Of a DNA stretch of 11,550 bases, positions 1-6,068 are shown one piece after another. The notes beneath the pieces are model-generated. The model worked only from the letters and a program-made list of their open reading frames with translations. It was not told where the DNA came from and did no database searches. The stretch's first letter is position 1, and every line of letters begins with the position of its first letter. This DNA comes from Chitinophagaceae bacterium (GTDB lineage Bacteria; Bacteroidota; Bacteroidia; Chitinophagales; Chitinophagaceae): assembly GCA_019454915.1 (NCBI GenBank), contig JACFNM010000116.1, positions 1 to 11,550 on the forward strand. The letters are read 5' to 3'. A program made the translations under genes and the position numbers.

Positions 1-1
1 T

Positions 2-49
2 AATCAAAGTATAGAAACCATGTGGAACGAATCGCGGCGTGGTGCTTAG
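2..49 (+). CDS. possible 3' end of a gene entering from the left edge
   Basis: One plus-strand frame is open from the window edge for 15 codons (ending ...WNESRRGA) and stops at a TAG that overlaps the stop codon of the DUF721 gene on the other strand. A tail-to-tail overlap of this kind would be normal for two convergent genes. An open run this short occurs by chance about half the time, and no family can be recognised, so this is only a possibility. Confidence 0.2.
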   Translation, partial: NQSIETMWNESRRGA

Positions 50-327
50 TTGATGACGACTTCAGTAATTAATGGCTCGCCCAACGCTTCGTTTACCCGT
101 TGCATTATTTTTTCTTTCTGGAAAAACAACTCGTTTTTTAACGGCGCTACCGAAGTGGTAATAAAAAGCGTACGTTGAATGATCTGAATCTTGTCTGTAT
201 AACGGGCAATGGTTTTACCCATCAATTGCTCCCATACATCCGTTATTTGCAGCGCCTGGATATTTCCTTTAAGCCGGCTTTTTTGTAGAAATAACCGCAG
301 GGCATCCCCCATTGAAAGTTCACTCAT
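46..327 (-). CDS. DUF721 (DciA-like) protein
   Basis: A 93-residue protein of the DUF721 family. Larger members (DciA) help load the replicative helicase DnaB in bacteria that lack DnaC/DnaI; whether the short Bacteroidota form does the same is inference. The sequence shows the core expected from the group: MSELSMGDALRLFL at the start, KSRLKGNIQALQITDVWEQLMG at about residues 16-37, then a basic strand region and KNELFFQKEKIMQRVNEALG at about 64-83. The frame stays open upstream to a TTG at 384, but I chose the ATG at 327 because MSE-type starts are usual in these proteins and the extra 19 residues look unrelated. A TATCTTAG promoter-like element lies only 4 bases before this ATG, so the mRNA may be leaderless. 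The gene diverges from yebC. Confidence 0.8.
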   Translation of the reverse strand: MSELSMGDALRLFLQKSRLKGNIQALQITDVWEQLMGKTIARYTDKIQIIQRTLFITTSVAPLKNELFFQKEKIMQRVNEALGEPLITEVVIN

Positions 328-331
328 GCTG

Positions 332-339
332 CTAAGATA
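332..339 (-). promoter_or_regulatory. possible -7 element for the DUF721 gene
   Basis: Read on minus, TATCTTAG matches the Bacteroidota -7 consensus TAnnTTTG except for one base. It ends 4 bases before the ATG at 327, which would put the transcription start at or beside the start codon. No -33 TTG is visible at the right distance. Confidence 0.35.
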
Positions 340-370
340 GTATGAATTTAATGCTTTCCCGGTTTTATTG

Positions 371-440
371 CCGGCGATAATCAATTACCCGAACCAGCCG
401 GAATCGCAGTTTTTGATAATCGCCGGCTGCCGGCGTTTTC
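371..440. repeat. nested GC-rich inverted repeats upstream of yebC
   Basis: CCGGCG occurs in three places. Positions 421-426 (CGCCGG) and 430-435 (CCGGCG) form a perfect 6-bp stem with a 3-base loop, followed by TTTTC. Positions 371-383 and 414-426 are also inverted copies of each other (12 of 13 bases). The 421-426 arm could therefore pair with either partner, giving mutually exclusive structures. The plus-strand hairpin resembles a weak terminator but lies just upstream of the yebC promoter with no plus-strand gene before it. Confidence 0.5.
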
Positions 441-459
441 TGCTTTTCTTTCATTCCCT

Positions 460-467
460 TACATTTG
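460..467 (+). promoter_or_regulatory. -7 element of the yebC promoter
   Basis: TACATTTG is an exact match to the Bacteroidota -7 consensus TAnnTTTG. The -33 region (TTTTCTG near 436-442) is weak. Transcription would start near 474, leaving an unusually long leader of about 140 bases before yebC. Confidence 0.55.
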
Positions 468-560
468 CACAGCAGAATTCAACTAAATTACCTCAACACC
501 GTTCATTTTGGGACAAGTAGGAGAATTGGCAGCCAGATCGCTAAGGTTATTATACCGGTT

Positions 561-614
561 ATGCGTCATAAATACAAAATCGTTTATGGAATTAATTTAA
601 ATCTGTTGTTCTAA
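561..614 (+). CDS. possible 17-codon leader ORF of yebC
   Basis: An ATG opens a 17-codon frame ([17 protein letters not shown]) whose TAA shares its last A with the yebC start codon (TAATG). Such an overlap could couple translation of yebC to the leader. There is no Shine-Dalgarno sequence, which is uninformative in this phylum, and an ORF this short can arise by chance. It lies in the long leader behind the 460-467 promoter. Confidence 0.25.
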   Translation: MRHKYKIVYGINLNLLF

Positions 615-1336
615 TGGGAAGAATATTTGAAGTTCGTAAAGCCACCATGTTTGCCCGCTGGGATAGGATGGCCAAGCAATTTACCCGTATCGGAAAAGAA
701 ATAGCCATAGCTGTTAAGGCGGGCGGGCCGGATCCGACTACAAACCCGGCATTACGTCGTTGTATACAGAACGCCAAGAGCGTTAATATGCCCAAGGACA
801 GAATTGAAGCGGCTATTAAAAGGGCGATGGGTAAGGAGATGGAGAATTATGAAGAGATTTTGTATGAGGGTTACGGACCTCATGGCGTCGCGATTTTGGT
901 AGAAACTGCTACAGACAATCATGTGCGAACCGTAGCCAATGTGAAATCTCATTTTAATAAGGGTAATGGCGCTCTCGGGAATAGCGGAAGTGTGGCGTTC
1001 CAGTTTAAGAAGATGGGTGTTTTTAAGCTGAACCCCGCGGGATTGAATCCGGAAGAGTTGGAATTGGAGTTGATTGATTACGGATTAGAGGAGATGGGAG
1101 AGAGTACCGGTGAAAATGAAGAGGATATCCTCGTATTGCGTACCGGTTTTACCGATTTCGGCAATATGCAGAAAGCGCTGGAAGAGAAACATATTACACC
1201 GATTAGCGCCGAGGTGGAATGGATTCCCGCCACTACGGTGGAGCTGCCCGAAGACCAGGCCCAGGAAGTGTTGAAACTGGTAGACAGGCTGGAGCAGGAT
1301 GAAGACGTGCAAAAAGTATTTCACAACCTGCAATAG
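614..1336 (+). CDS. yebC: YebC/TACO1-family protein
   Basis: A 240-residue full-length YebC-family protein. Family members have been described as DNA-binding regulators (PmpR) and more recently as ribosome-associated factors that relieve stalling on proline-rich stretches; which applies here is not visible. Family landmarks are [14 protein letters not shown] (about 58-71), [18 protein letters not shown] (about 85-102) and [11 protein letters not shown] (121-131). The N-terminus is the Bacteroidota form ([23 protein letters not shown]) rather than the MAGHSKW of proteobacterial members. The ATG at 614 gives exactly this conserved start and overlaps the stop of a mini-ORF. The carbonic anhydrase gene follows after 50 bases with no terminator between them, so they may be co-transcribed. 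Confidence 0.93.
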   Translation: MGRIFEVRKATMFARWDRMAKQFTRIGKEIAIAVKAGGPDPTTNPALRRCIQNAKSVNMPKDRIEAAIKRAMGKEMENYEEILYEGYGPHGVAILVETATDNHVRTVANVKSHFNKGNGALGNSGSVAFQFKKMGVFKLNPAGLNPEELELELIDYGLEEMGESTGENEEDILVLRTGFTDFGNMQKALEEKHITPISAEVEWIPATTVELPEDQAQEVLKLVDRLEQDEDVQKVFHNLQ

Positions 1337-1386
1337 TGTTGAGATTAGCTTGAAAATGAGCGTATAAAATTTTAAGAACGTATAAC

Positions 1387-2028
1387 ATGAGTACATACGA
1401 AGAAGTTTTCGCTAATAACCTGAAATGGGTGGCATCAAAAACAAAGGAAGATGCTGATTTTTTTAATAGACTGGCATCCGAACAAAACCCCGATTATCTT
1501 TTTATCGGATGTAGCGACAGCAGGGTACCGCCCAATGAAATTATGGGGCTCGACCCCGGTGAAATATTCGTTCACCGGAATATTGCCAACCTGGTTTGCT
1601 CGACCGATTTGAACGTGATGTCTGTGATTAATTACGGCGTCCGGCAATTGGATGTGAAACACATCATCGTCTGCGGGCATTATGGTTGCGGTGGAGTAAA
1701 GGCAGCAATGCAACCGAAGGATTTGGGAATATTGAACGGATGGCTGAGAAATATCCGGGACGTGTACCGTTTGCATAAAGATGAGCTGAATGCCATAACA
1801 GATGAAAAGAGCCGGTATGACCGGTTGGTGGAACTTAATGTTCAGGAGCAGTGCATCAATGTTATCAAATTAGCCAGTGTACAACAGGAGTTTGAAAAAA
1901 CAGGATACCCTATTGTTCATGGTTGGGTGTTTGATATGAAGACGGGTTTACTGAAAGACCTGAACCTTGACTTTGAGAAAATACTACGTGGTATTCAGGA
2001 AATTTACAACTTAACCGAAAAAGAATAA
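1387..2028 (+). CDS. can: beta-class carbonic anhydrase
   Basis: A 213-residue cytoplasmic zinc enzyme that interconverts CO2 and bicarbonate, supplying bicarbonate to carboxylases. The zinc ligands of the beta class are all present: Cys42 and Asp44 in GCSDSRVPP (41-49), and His98 and Cys101 in CGHYGCGG (96-103). The Asp44-Arg46 dyad of the active site is also intact. Length and C-terminus (HGWVFDMKTGLLKDLNLDF) match the family, so the gene looks complete and functional. The ATG is preceded by an A/T-rich stretch without a Shine-Dalgarno sequence. The gene converges on the Nudix gene with only 9 bases between stop codons and no recognisable terminator, so the two transcripts probably overlap. 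Confidence 0.95.
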   Translation: MSTYEEVFANNLKWVASKTKEDADFFNRLASEQNPDYLFIGCSDSRVPPNEIMGLDPGEIFVHRNIANLVCSTDLNVMSVINYGVRQLDVKHIIVCGHYGCGGVKAAMQPKDLGILNGWLRNIRDVYRLHKDELNAITDEKSRYDRLVELNVQEQCINVIKLASVQQEFEKTGYPIVHGWVFDMKTGLLKDLNLDFEKILRGIQEIYNLTEKE

Positions 2029-2037
2029 TATTACTTC

Positions 2038-2595
2038 TTAATAATTTAGGTATCCCAATTTGTTGAGTCCATAAAAAAGACAGGTGGCGTGCAGTGCCTG
2101 AACGATTCTGTTTTCCTTTAGCATTTGGACGACCTCTTCAATGCTAAAAAGATAGACGTCTATCTCTTCATTGTGGTCTAAATGCTGCTCCTGAATTTTC
2201 TTCCCGCCCTTTGCGAGGTACATGTGCATCAAATTATCGTTTGTGGACGGGTTTGGTGAAATTTTGCCGAGGTACTCGTAGCTGGAAAAGGTGTAGCCCG
2301 TTTCCTCCAGTAGTTCGCGTTCAATGGCGGTCTGTAAAGAAGGATCCGTATCATCCACACAGCCTCCGGGTATCTCCATAATCGTTTCCCCAAGGGCATG
2401 CCGGTATTGACGCACCATCACTATCTCATTATTTTCGGTAAGCGCTACTGCCGTTACCCAGGTTGGGAACTCATAAACATAGTAGGGATAAACGATTTTA
2501 TGCTCCGGCGTTTCACATTTGTCTTTACGGATAGTAAACCACGTTGCTTTATAAAGATATTCAGAAGACAGCGTCTTCCATTTCATGTCTTTCAT
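2038..2595 (-). CDS. Nudix hydrolase (ADP-ribose pyrophosphatase-like)
   Basis: A 185-residue Nudix hydrolase, expected to cleave a nucleoside diphosphate linked to another moiety; ADP-ribose or another nucleotide sugar is the likely substrate by family resemblance. The Nudix box spans about 77-101: GG at 77-78, Arg93-Glu94, Glu97-Glu98 and Gly100, so the metal-binding REUxEExG core is complete. The upstream acidic position of the textbook box (GX5E) is Asp84 with one extra residue before the RE pair, a variant seen in many family members. YRHALGETIMEIPGG (64-78) resembles ADP-ribose pyrophosphatases. The start codon lies 2 bases after the stop of the Fe-S protein gene, so the two are co-transcribed, although no functional link is evident. 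An alternative start is Met4. Confidence 0.92.
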   Translation of the reverse strand: MKDMKWKTLSSEYLYKATWFTIRKDKCETPEHKIVYPYYVYEFPTWVTAVALTENNEIVMVRQYRHALGETIMEIPGGCVDDTDPSLQTAIERELLEETGYTFSSYEYLGKISPNPSTNDNLMHMYLAKGGKKIQEQHLDHNEEIDVYLFSIEEVVQMLKENRIVQALHATCLFYGLNKLGYLNY

Positions 2596-2597
2596 AT

Positions 2598-3377
2598 TTA
2601 TTCCATTGAGGCATTGACCAATTCGGCGATATCCAACACGTCCATTTCGCCTTCTTTTTCCTGGCTTTTTAGTCCGTCCATAAGCATGGTATTGCAGTAA
2701 GGACAGGCAGCCGCAACGATGCCGGCACCCGTCTCAATCGCTTCCAGTGTTCTTTTCTGATTTATCCGGATAGAACCCTTTTCTTCTTCTTTCCACATCT
2801 GGGCTCCTCCCGCGCCACAACACATGCCCCTGCTTCTGCAGTGTTTCATTTCCACCAGTTCGGCATCGAGGGCTTCCAGTACTTTACGGGGCGCTTCATA
2901 AATGTTATTGGCCCTACCTAAGTAACAACTGTCGTGATAGGTGATTTTCTTTCCCTTAAAACTACCGCCTTCTTTCATGCGTATTTTTCCCTCGTCAATC
3001 AGTTGCTGCAGGAAAACGCTGTGATGGATTATCTCGTAGCTACCACCCAAAGCGGGATATTCGTTCTTAATGATGTTGAAACAATGCGGGCAGGCGGTTA
3101 CTATTTTTTTTATTCCGTAATGATTTAAGGTCTGGATATTTTGATAGGCCATCATTTGAAAAAGAAATTCATTTCCCGCCCTTCTTGCCGGGTCTCCGGT
3201 GCAGGCTTCTTCCTTTCCGAGGATGGCGAATTTAATCTGTACTTTATTCAGGATGCTTACAAAAGCTTTGGTTATCTTCTGTGCTCTCTGGTCAAAACTA
3301 CCCGCACATCCCACCCAAAACAAAATATCCGGATTTTCCTGCCTGGCGAACAGCTCCGACATGAACGGTACATTCAT
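2598..3377 (-). CDS. cysteine-rich (CCG) Fe-S protein, HdrB/HdrD-like
   Basis: A 259-residue soluble protein with two cysteine-rich CCG domains, as in the catalytic part of heterodisulfide-reductase-like enzymes (HdrB/D, LutA, GlpC relatives). The second domain has the full motif: Cys151, Cys186-Cys187 and Cys225-x2-Cys228, which in HdrB binds a noncubane [4Fe-4S] cluster. The first domain keeps Cys24, Cys59 and Cys96-x2-Cys99 but has only one Cys where the tandem CC would be (ACTGDPARR). This suggests one complete cluster site and one altered one. The probable partner is the membrane ferredoxin-type protein at 4093-5406, read the same way but separated by a YceI gene. The start gives the expected MNVPFMSELFARQENPDILFWVGCAGSFD beginning in pieces, with the WVGCAGSFD motif at 21-29. 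The electron donor and substrate are unknown. Confidence 0.9.
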   Translation of the reverse strand: MNVPFMSELFARQENPDILFWVGCAGSFDQRAQKITKAFVSILNKVQIKFAILGKEEACTGDPARRAGNEFLFQMMAYQNIQTLNHYGIKKIVTACPHCFNIIKNEYPALGGSYEIIHHSVFLQQLIDEGKIRMKEGGSFKGKKITYHDSCYLGRANNIYEAPRKVLEALDAELVEMKHCRSRGMCCGAGGAQMWKEEEKGSIRINQKRTLEAIETGAGIVAAACPYCNTMLMDGLKSQEKEGEMDVLDIAELVNASME

Positions 3378-3396
3378 ATTTTCGTAGTTTTATTTT

Positions 3397-3404
3397 CAAA
3401 GCTA
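3397..3404 (-). promoter_or_regulatory. -7 element for the CCG protein-Nudix unit
   Basis: Read on minus, TAGCTTTG matches TAnnTTTG exactly and lies about 20 bases before the ATG at 3377. No clear -33 TTG is present at the usual spacing, so strength is uncertain. Confidence 0.5.
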
Positions 3405-3432
3405 ACAGAAAATTGTGATTATACTTGTACCC

Positions 3433-3449
3433 TCCGGGTTATTTCCGGG
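3433..3449. repeat. two TCCGGG direct repeats between divergent promoters
   Basis: TCCGGG is found at 3433-3438 and again at 3444-3449, 11 bases start to start, close to one turn of the helix. The pair lies between the -7 elements of the divergent CCG-protein and YceI genes, where a regulator acting on both could bind. Function is inferred from position only. Confidence 0.35.
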
Positions 3450-3495
3450 GGACAACAAGACGGAATACTATCTGGATATTGACAAACAACTTGTA

Positions 3496-3503
3496 TATCT
3501 TTG
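3496..3503 (+). promoter_or_regulatory. -7 element of the YceI gene
   Basis: TATCTTTG matches TAnnTTTG exactly, 25 bases before the ATG at 3529. A TTGACA occurs at 3479-3484, but its spacing is shorter than usual for a -33 box. Confidence 0.55.
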
Positions 3504-3528
3504 ACGGAACCCTTAAAACTTCTTCATT

Positions 3529-4077
3529 ATGCTGAAGCGGCTCCTTATTCCGGCTTTAATCTTTTGCGTTGCCAACCGGTGTTTGGCACAAAAATATACC
3601 CCGGTGCCTTCGGAGTCAGTGGTGGAATTTAAGGTCAAGAACTTTGGTATTAATGTGGGTGGGAATTTTGGAGAAATTGAAGGTCATATCGTCTTTTCTG
3701 CACAACAACTTCAAAATGCGGTTTTTGATGTAAAGATAAAAGCCGAATCACTTCATACAGGAATCAATCAGCGGGATAATCATGTGCGTTCCGACGATTT
3801 CTTAGACGTGGCCAAATTCCCCTATATGTATTTTGTTTCCACCAAAGTTACAAGGAGCACAAATTCTGCTTATCTCTATGTTTTCGGGAAGTTGACCATC
3901 AAGGACGTAACGAAAGAAATTTCTTTTCCTTTTAAGGCAACGCCACAAAACGGAGATATGATTTTTGAGGGCGAATTTTCATTGAACAGGCGGGACTATC
4001 ACGTAGGGAAAGGAAGCCTTACCATGGGAGATATTGTAAAGGTGAATCTCAGGGTGAAGGCGAAAGCGAGTCCCTGA
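3529..4077 (+). CDS. exported YceI-family protein
   Basis: A 182-residue YceI-family protein, a lipocalin-like barrel; characterised relatives bind polyisoprenoid chains in a hydrophobic pocket, and the ligand here is unknown. Residues 1-20 (MLKRLLIPALIFCVANRCLA) form a signal peptide with likely cleavage before Gln21, so the protein should be periplasmic. Family landmarks are YTPVPSESVVEFKVKNFG (23-40), the SLHTGINQRDNHVRSDDFLDVAKFPYM segment (about 75-101), GKLTIKDVTKEISFPF (about 120-135) and the FSLNRRDYHVGKG region near the C-terminus. It is read against its neighbours and sits between two genes whose products look like subunits of one redox complex. It converges on the membrane subunit gene with 15 bases between stop codons. 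Confidence 0.9.
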   Translation: MLKRLLIPALIFCVANRCLAQKYTPVPSESVVEFKVKNFGINVGGNFGEIEGHIVFSAQQLQNAVFDVKIKAESLHTGINQRDNHVRSDDFLDVAKFPYMYFVSTKVTRSTNSAYLYVFGKLTIKDVTKEISFPFKATPQNGDMIFEGEFSLNRRDYHVGKGSLTMGDIVKVNLRVKAKASP

Positions 4078-4092
4078 ATGTAGCTTTATCAA

Positions 4093-5406
4093 TTATTCTT
4101 TCGCCCAGTTACCCCGATCTTCGGGACTAAACTGCCAGGGGGCATAGTTATTTTCAATATTATTAAACATTGCATTCCATTCCTGCGGAGCGTTGCTTTC
4201 TTCCATAATAAGCGACCGACGCAACTCAAGAATAATTTCCAACGGACTGATGCTAACGGGACATTCTTCCACGCACGCGTTACACGTAGTGCATGCGCGC
4301 AATTCTTCGGGAGTTATATAGTCGTACAACAGACTCTTGCCGTCTTCCTGAAAACTCCCGTTTTTCTGTATATTTTTACCTACTTCTTCCAACCGGTCGC
4401 GGGTAGCCATCATTATTTTTCTGGGTGATAATAATTTACCGGTAGTAGTGGCAGGGCAGGCAGCCGAACAGCGCCCACACTCCGTACAGGAATAAGCATC
4501 AAGAAGATTTCGCCACGACAGGTCAGATACGTCTTTGGCGCCAAAATGAGACGGGGGCGTGGCATCTGCAGGAGCAAGTTCGGGCTGCATGGCATATAGC
4601 ACTTCATTTTGTACAGCCGGCATATTATTCATTTCTCCTTTCGGCTTCAACCGGGCATAATAGGCGTTAGGAAACGCTAAAATGATGTGCAGGTGTTTTG
4701 AATAAGGCAGGTAATTCATAAAAGCCAGTATGCCCAATATATGCAGCCACCAGCAACTTCTCTCAATGATGACGAGAGATTGTTCCTGCATACCCGAAAA
4801 AAGAGGCGCCAGTTTTCCCGATATGATGAACGGCCCTACAGGCTGTGCGGCATAAGATCCATAACCCTTTGCCTGTAAAGAGTAATCGGTGGCATTCATG
4901 GTGAGGAAAAGAAGCATCAGTATGATTTCGGTTATCAGGATATAATTGGCGTCGCTCCTGGGCCATCCGTCCAAATCTTTACTTATAAACCGCCTTAATT
5001 TAATGATATTCCGTCGCGCCAGAAAAATAGCGCAGGAGACGATGACCAATAACGCCAGTATTTCGAAAGCATCAATTAAGAAATGGTAGAGCCCGCCCAA
5101 TGCAGGTGCGAACAAGCGATGAGTTCCCAAAACGCCATCTAAGATAATCTCCAGGATTTCAATATTGATAATGATAAAACCGGCATAAACAAAGAAATGC
5201 AAAACCGCTACGAACGGGTTCCGAAACATTTTTTTCTGTCCAAATGCCAGCAGAAATACATTTTTCCAGCGCTCAGACGGATTATCGCTGTAATCTGCCT
5301 CCTTGCCCAACAGGATATTTTTGCGAATGCCGGACAAACGCCGGACAAAGAGGCCAATGCCCCCCACCACTGCCAATAGAAAGATAACCTGCGAAACGAT
5401 CTGCAT
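4093..5406 (-). CDS. membrane-anchored two-[4Fe-4S] protein, HdrC/E-like
   Basis: A 437-residue protein with a membrane half and an iron-sulfur half. About five hydrophobic segments are visible near residues 3-21, 66-90, 108-130, 154-171 and 210-231, with several histidines (for example His70, His108, His222) that could ligate haem b as in NarI/HdrE-type anchors. The C-terminal half has two ferredoxin motifs: Cys307, Cys310, Cys313, Cys317-Pro and Cys372, Cys375, Cys378, Cys382-Pro. This is the layout of an HdrE-HdrC fusion that passes electrons between the quinone pool and a cytoplasmic CCG-domain partner, most likely the protein at 2598-3377. Related assemblies include proposed electron-transfer-flavoprotein:menaquinone oxidoreductases, but no etf genes are in view and the donor is unknown. 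The ATG at 5406 places a transmembrane segment directly at the N-terminus. Confidence 0.9.
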   Translation of the reverse strand: MQIVSQVIFLLAVVGGIGLFVRRLSGIRKNILLGKEADYSDNPSERWKNVFLLAFGQKKMFRNPFVAVLHFFVYAGFIIINIEILEIILDGVLGTHRLFAPALGGLYHFLIDAFEILALLVIVSCAIFLARRNIIKLRRFISKDLDGWPRSDANYILITEIILMLLFLTMNATDYSLQAKGYGSYAAQPVGPFIISGKLAPLFSGMQEQSLVIIERSCWWLHILGILAFMNYLPYSKHLHIILAFPNAYYARLKPKGEMNNMPAVQNEVLYAMQPELAPADATPPSHFGAKDVSDLSWRNLLDAYSCTECGRCSAACPATTTGKLLSPRKIMMATRDRLEEVGKNIQKNGSFQEDGKSLLYDYITPEELRACTTCNACVEECPVSISPLEIILELRRSLIMEESNAPQEWNAMFNNIENNYAPWQFSPEDRGNWAKE

Positions 5407-5424
5407 GTTTGGAGAGTTGTTATG

Positions 5425-5432
5425 CTAAGATA
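5425..5432 (-). promoter_or_regulatory. possible -7 element for the membrane Fe-S protein
   Basis: Read on minus, TATCTTAG is the same one-base variant of TAnnTTTG seen before the DUF721 gene. It lies 18 bases before the ATG at 5406. No -33 TTG is visible. Confidence 0.35.
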
Positions 5433-5447
5433 AGATGTTAAAGCGAA

Positions 5448-5478
5448 TTGTTTTATTCATTTATACCGCTTAGTTTTG
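5448..5478 (+). promoter_or_regulatory. promoter of the phosphoribosyltransferase gene
   Basis: TTG at 5448-5450 and TAGTTTTG at 5471-5478, separated by 20 bases, match both the -33 and the -7 elements of the Bacteroidota housekeeping promoter. This is the best two-element match in the window and predicts a short leader of roughly 15 bases. Confidence 0.65.
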
Positions 5479-5500
5479 ATAAGCTTAATTAACATGCAGG

Positions 5501-5995
5501 ATGAAGAACTATATTCTGAAGAAAGAAAAGATAGATAAAATAATGATCCGGCTGGCTTATGAAATAGCAGAAAGGAATGTGGGGGAAGAAGAGATTATTC
5601 TGGCCGGGATTCGGGAGAATGGGTCTGTGATTGCCCGTAAACTGAAGGAGTTGGTGCAACCGGTGTTTAAAGGGAGGATTCATATTCTGGACGTTACGGT
5701 GGATAATAAACGATATCCCCAGCGTATTGAACTGAGTGAAAAACAAAATTTTGATCAGAAAGTAATCATCGTGGTGGATGATGTAGCCAATAGCGGTAAA
5801 ACCATGTTGTATGTACTCGGGTTGTTTCTACAGGACCATCCTCGAAACATTCAAACCCTTGCACTGGTTGACCGAACACACAAGACCTTTCCCGTACACA
5901 CTGACTATTTCGGCTATGCCGTTGCCACTACGCTTCAGGAGCATATTTTTGTAGAAGTGAACAAAGGCGAAATTACCGGGGCCTGGCTAGAATAA
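5501..5995 (+). CDS. PyrR-like phosphoribosyltransferase
   Basis: A 164-residue type I phosphoribosyltransferase. The PRPP-binding loop is VVDDVANSGKTM (91-102), with acidic residues Asp93-Asp94 and Ser98-Gly99-Lys100 in place of the usual TGxT phosphate loop. The later ALVDRTHKTFPVHTDYFGYAV region (about 121-141) resembles PyrR, the uracil phosphoribosyltransferase and pyr-operon attenuation protein, as does the GIRENG segment (36-41). No pyrimidine gene is nearby, so an RNA-binding regulatory role is not supported by context; a nucleobase salvage enzyme is the cautious reading. The ATG at 5501 follows CAGG, a weak Shine-Dalgarno, and fits the family start. The gene diverges from the membrane Fe-S protein and is followed by the phosphosugar mutase gene after 73 A/T-rich bases. 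Confidence 0.87.
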   Translation: MKNYILKKEKIDKIMIRLAYEIAERNVGEEEIILAGIRENGSVIARKLKELVQPVFKGRIHILDVTVDNKRYPQRIELSEKQNFDQKVIIVVDDVANSGKTMLYVLGLFLQDHPRNIQTLALVDRTHKTFPVHTDYFGYAVATTLQEHIFVEVNKGEITGAWLE

Positions 5996-6068
5996 ATTTG
6001 AGAAATTCCTTATTTCCTGCGAAATTCGATATACGATAAATTTTAATTGTAAACTTTAATTATAACAA

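Larger units (their letters stand above)
5401..5499. repeat. 9-bp inverted repeat flanking a divergent intergenic region
   Basis: CTGCATGTT at 5401-5409 and AACATGCAG at 5491-5499 are perfect inverted copies, each containing an ATG read outward. The left ATG is the start of the membrane Fe-S protein. The right one, at 5494, opens an out-of-frame run of 14 codons that overlaps the start of the phosphoribosyltransferase gene. The 81 bases between the arms hold both promoters. This may be coincidence. Confidence 0.3.

Noticed and set aside
510..545. A tRNA-Leu-like D-arm sequence (TAGGAGAATTGGCAG) upstream of yebC
   Set aside because: The box A-like match is good, but there is no anticodon stem, no T-arm at the right distance and no pairing acceptor strand. 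It is at most a relic and probably chance.
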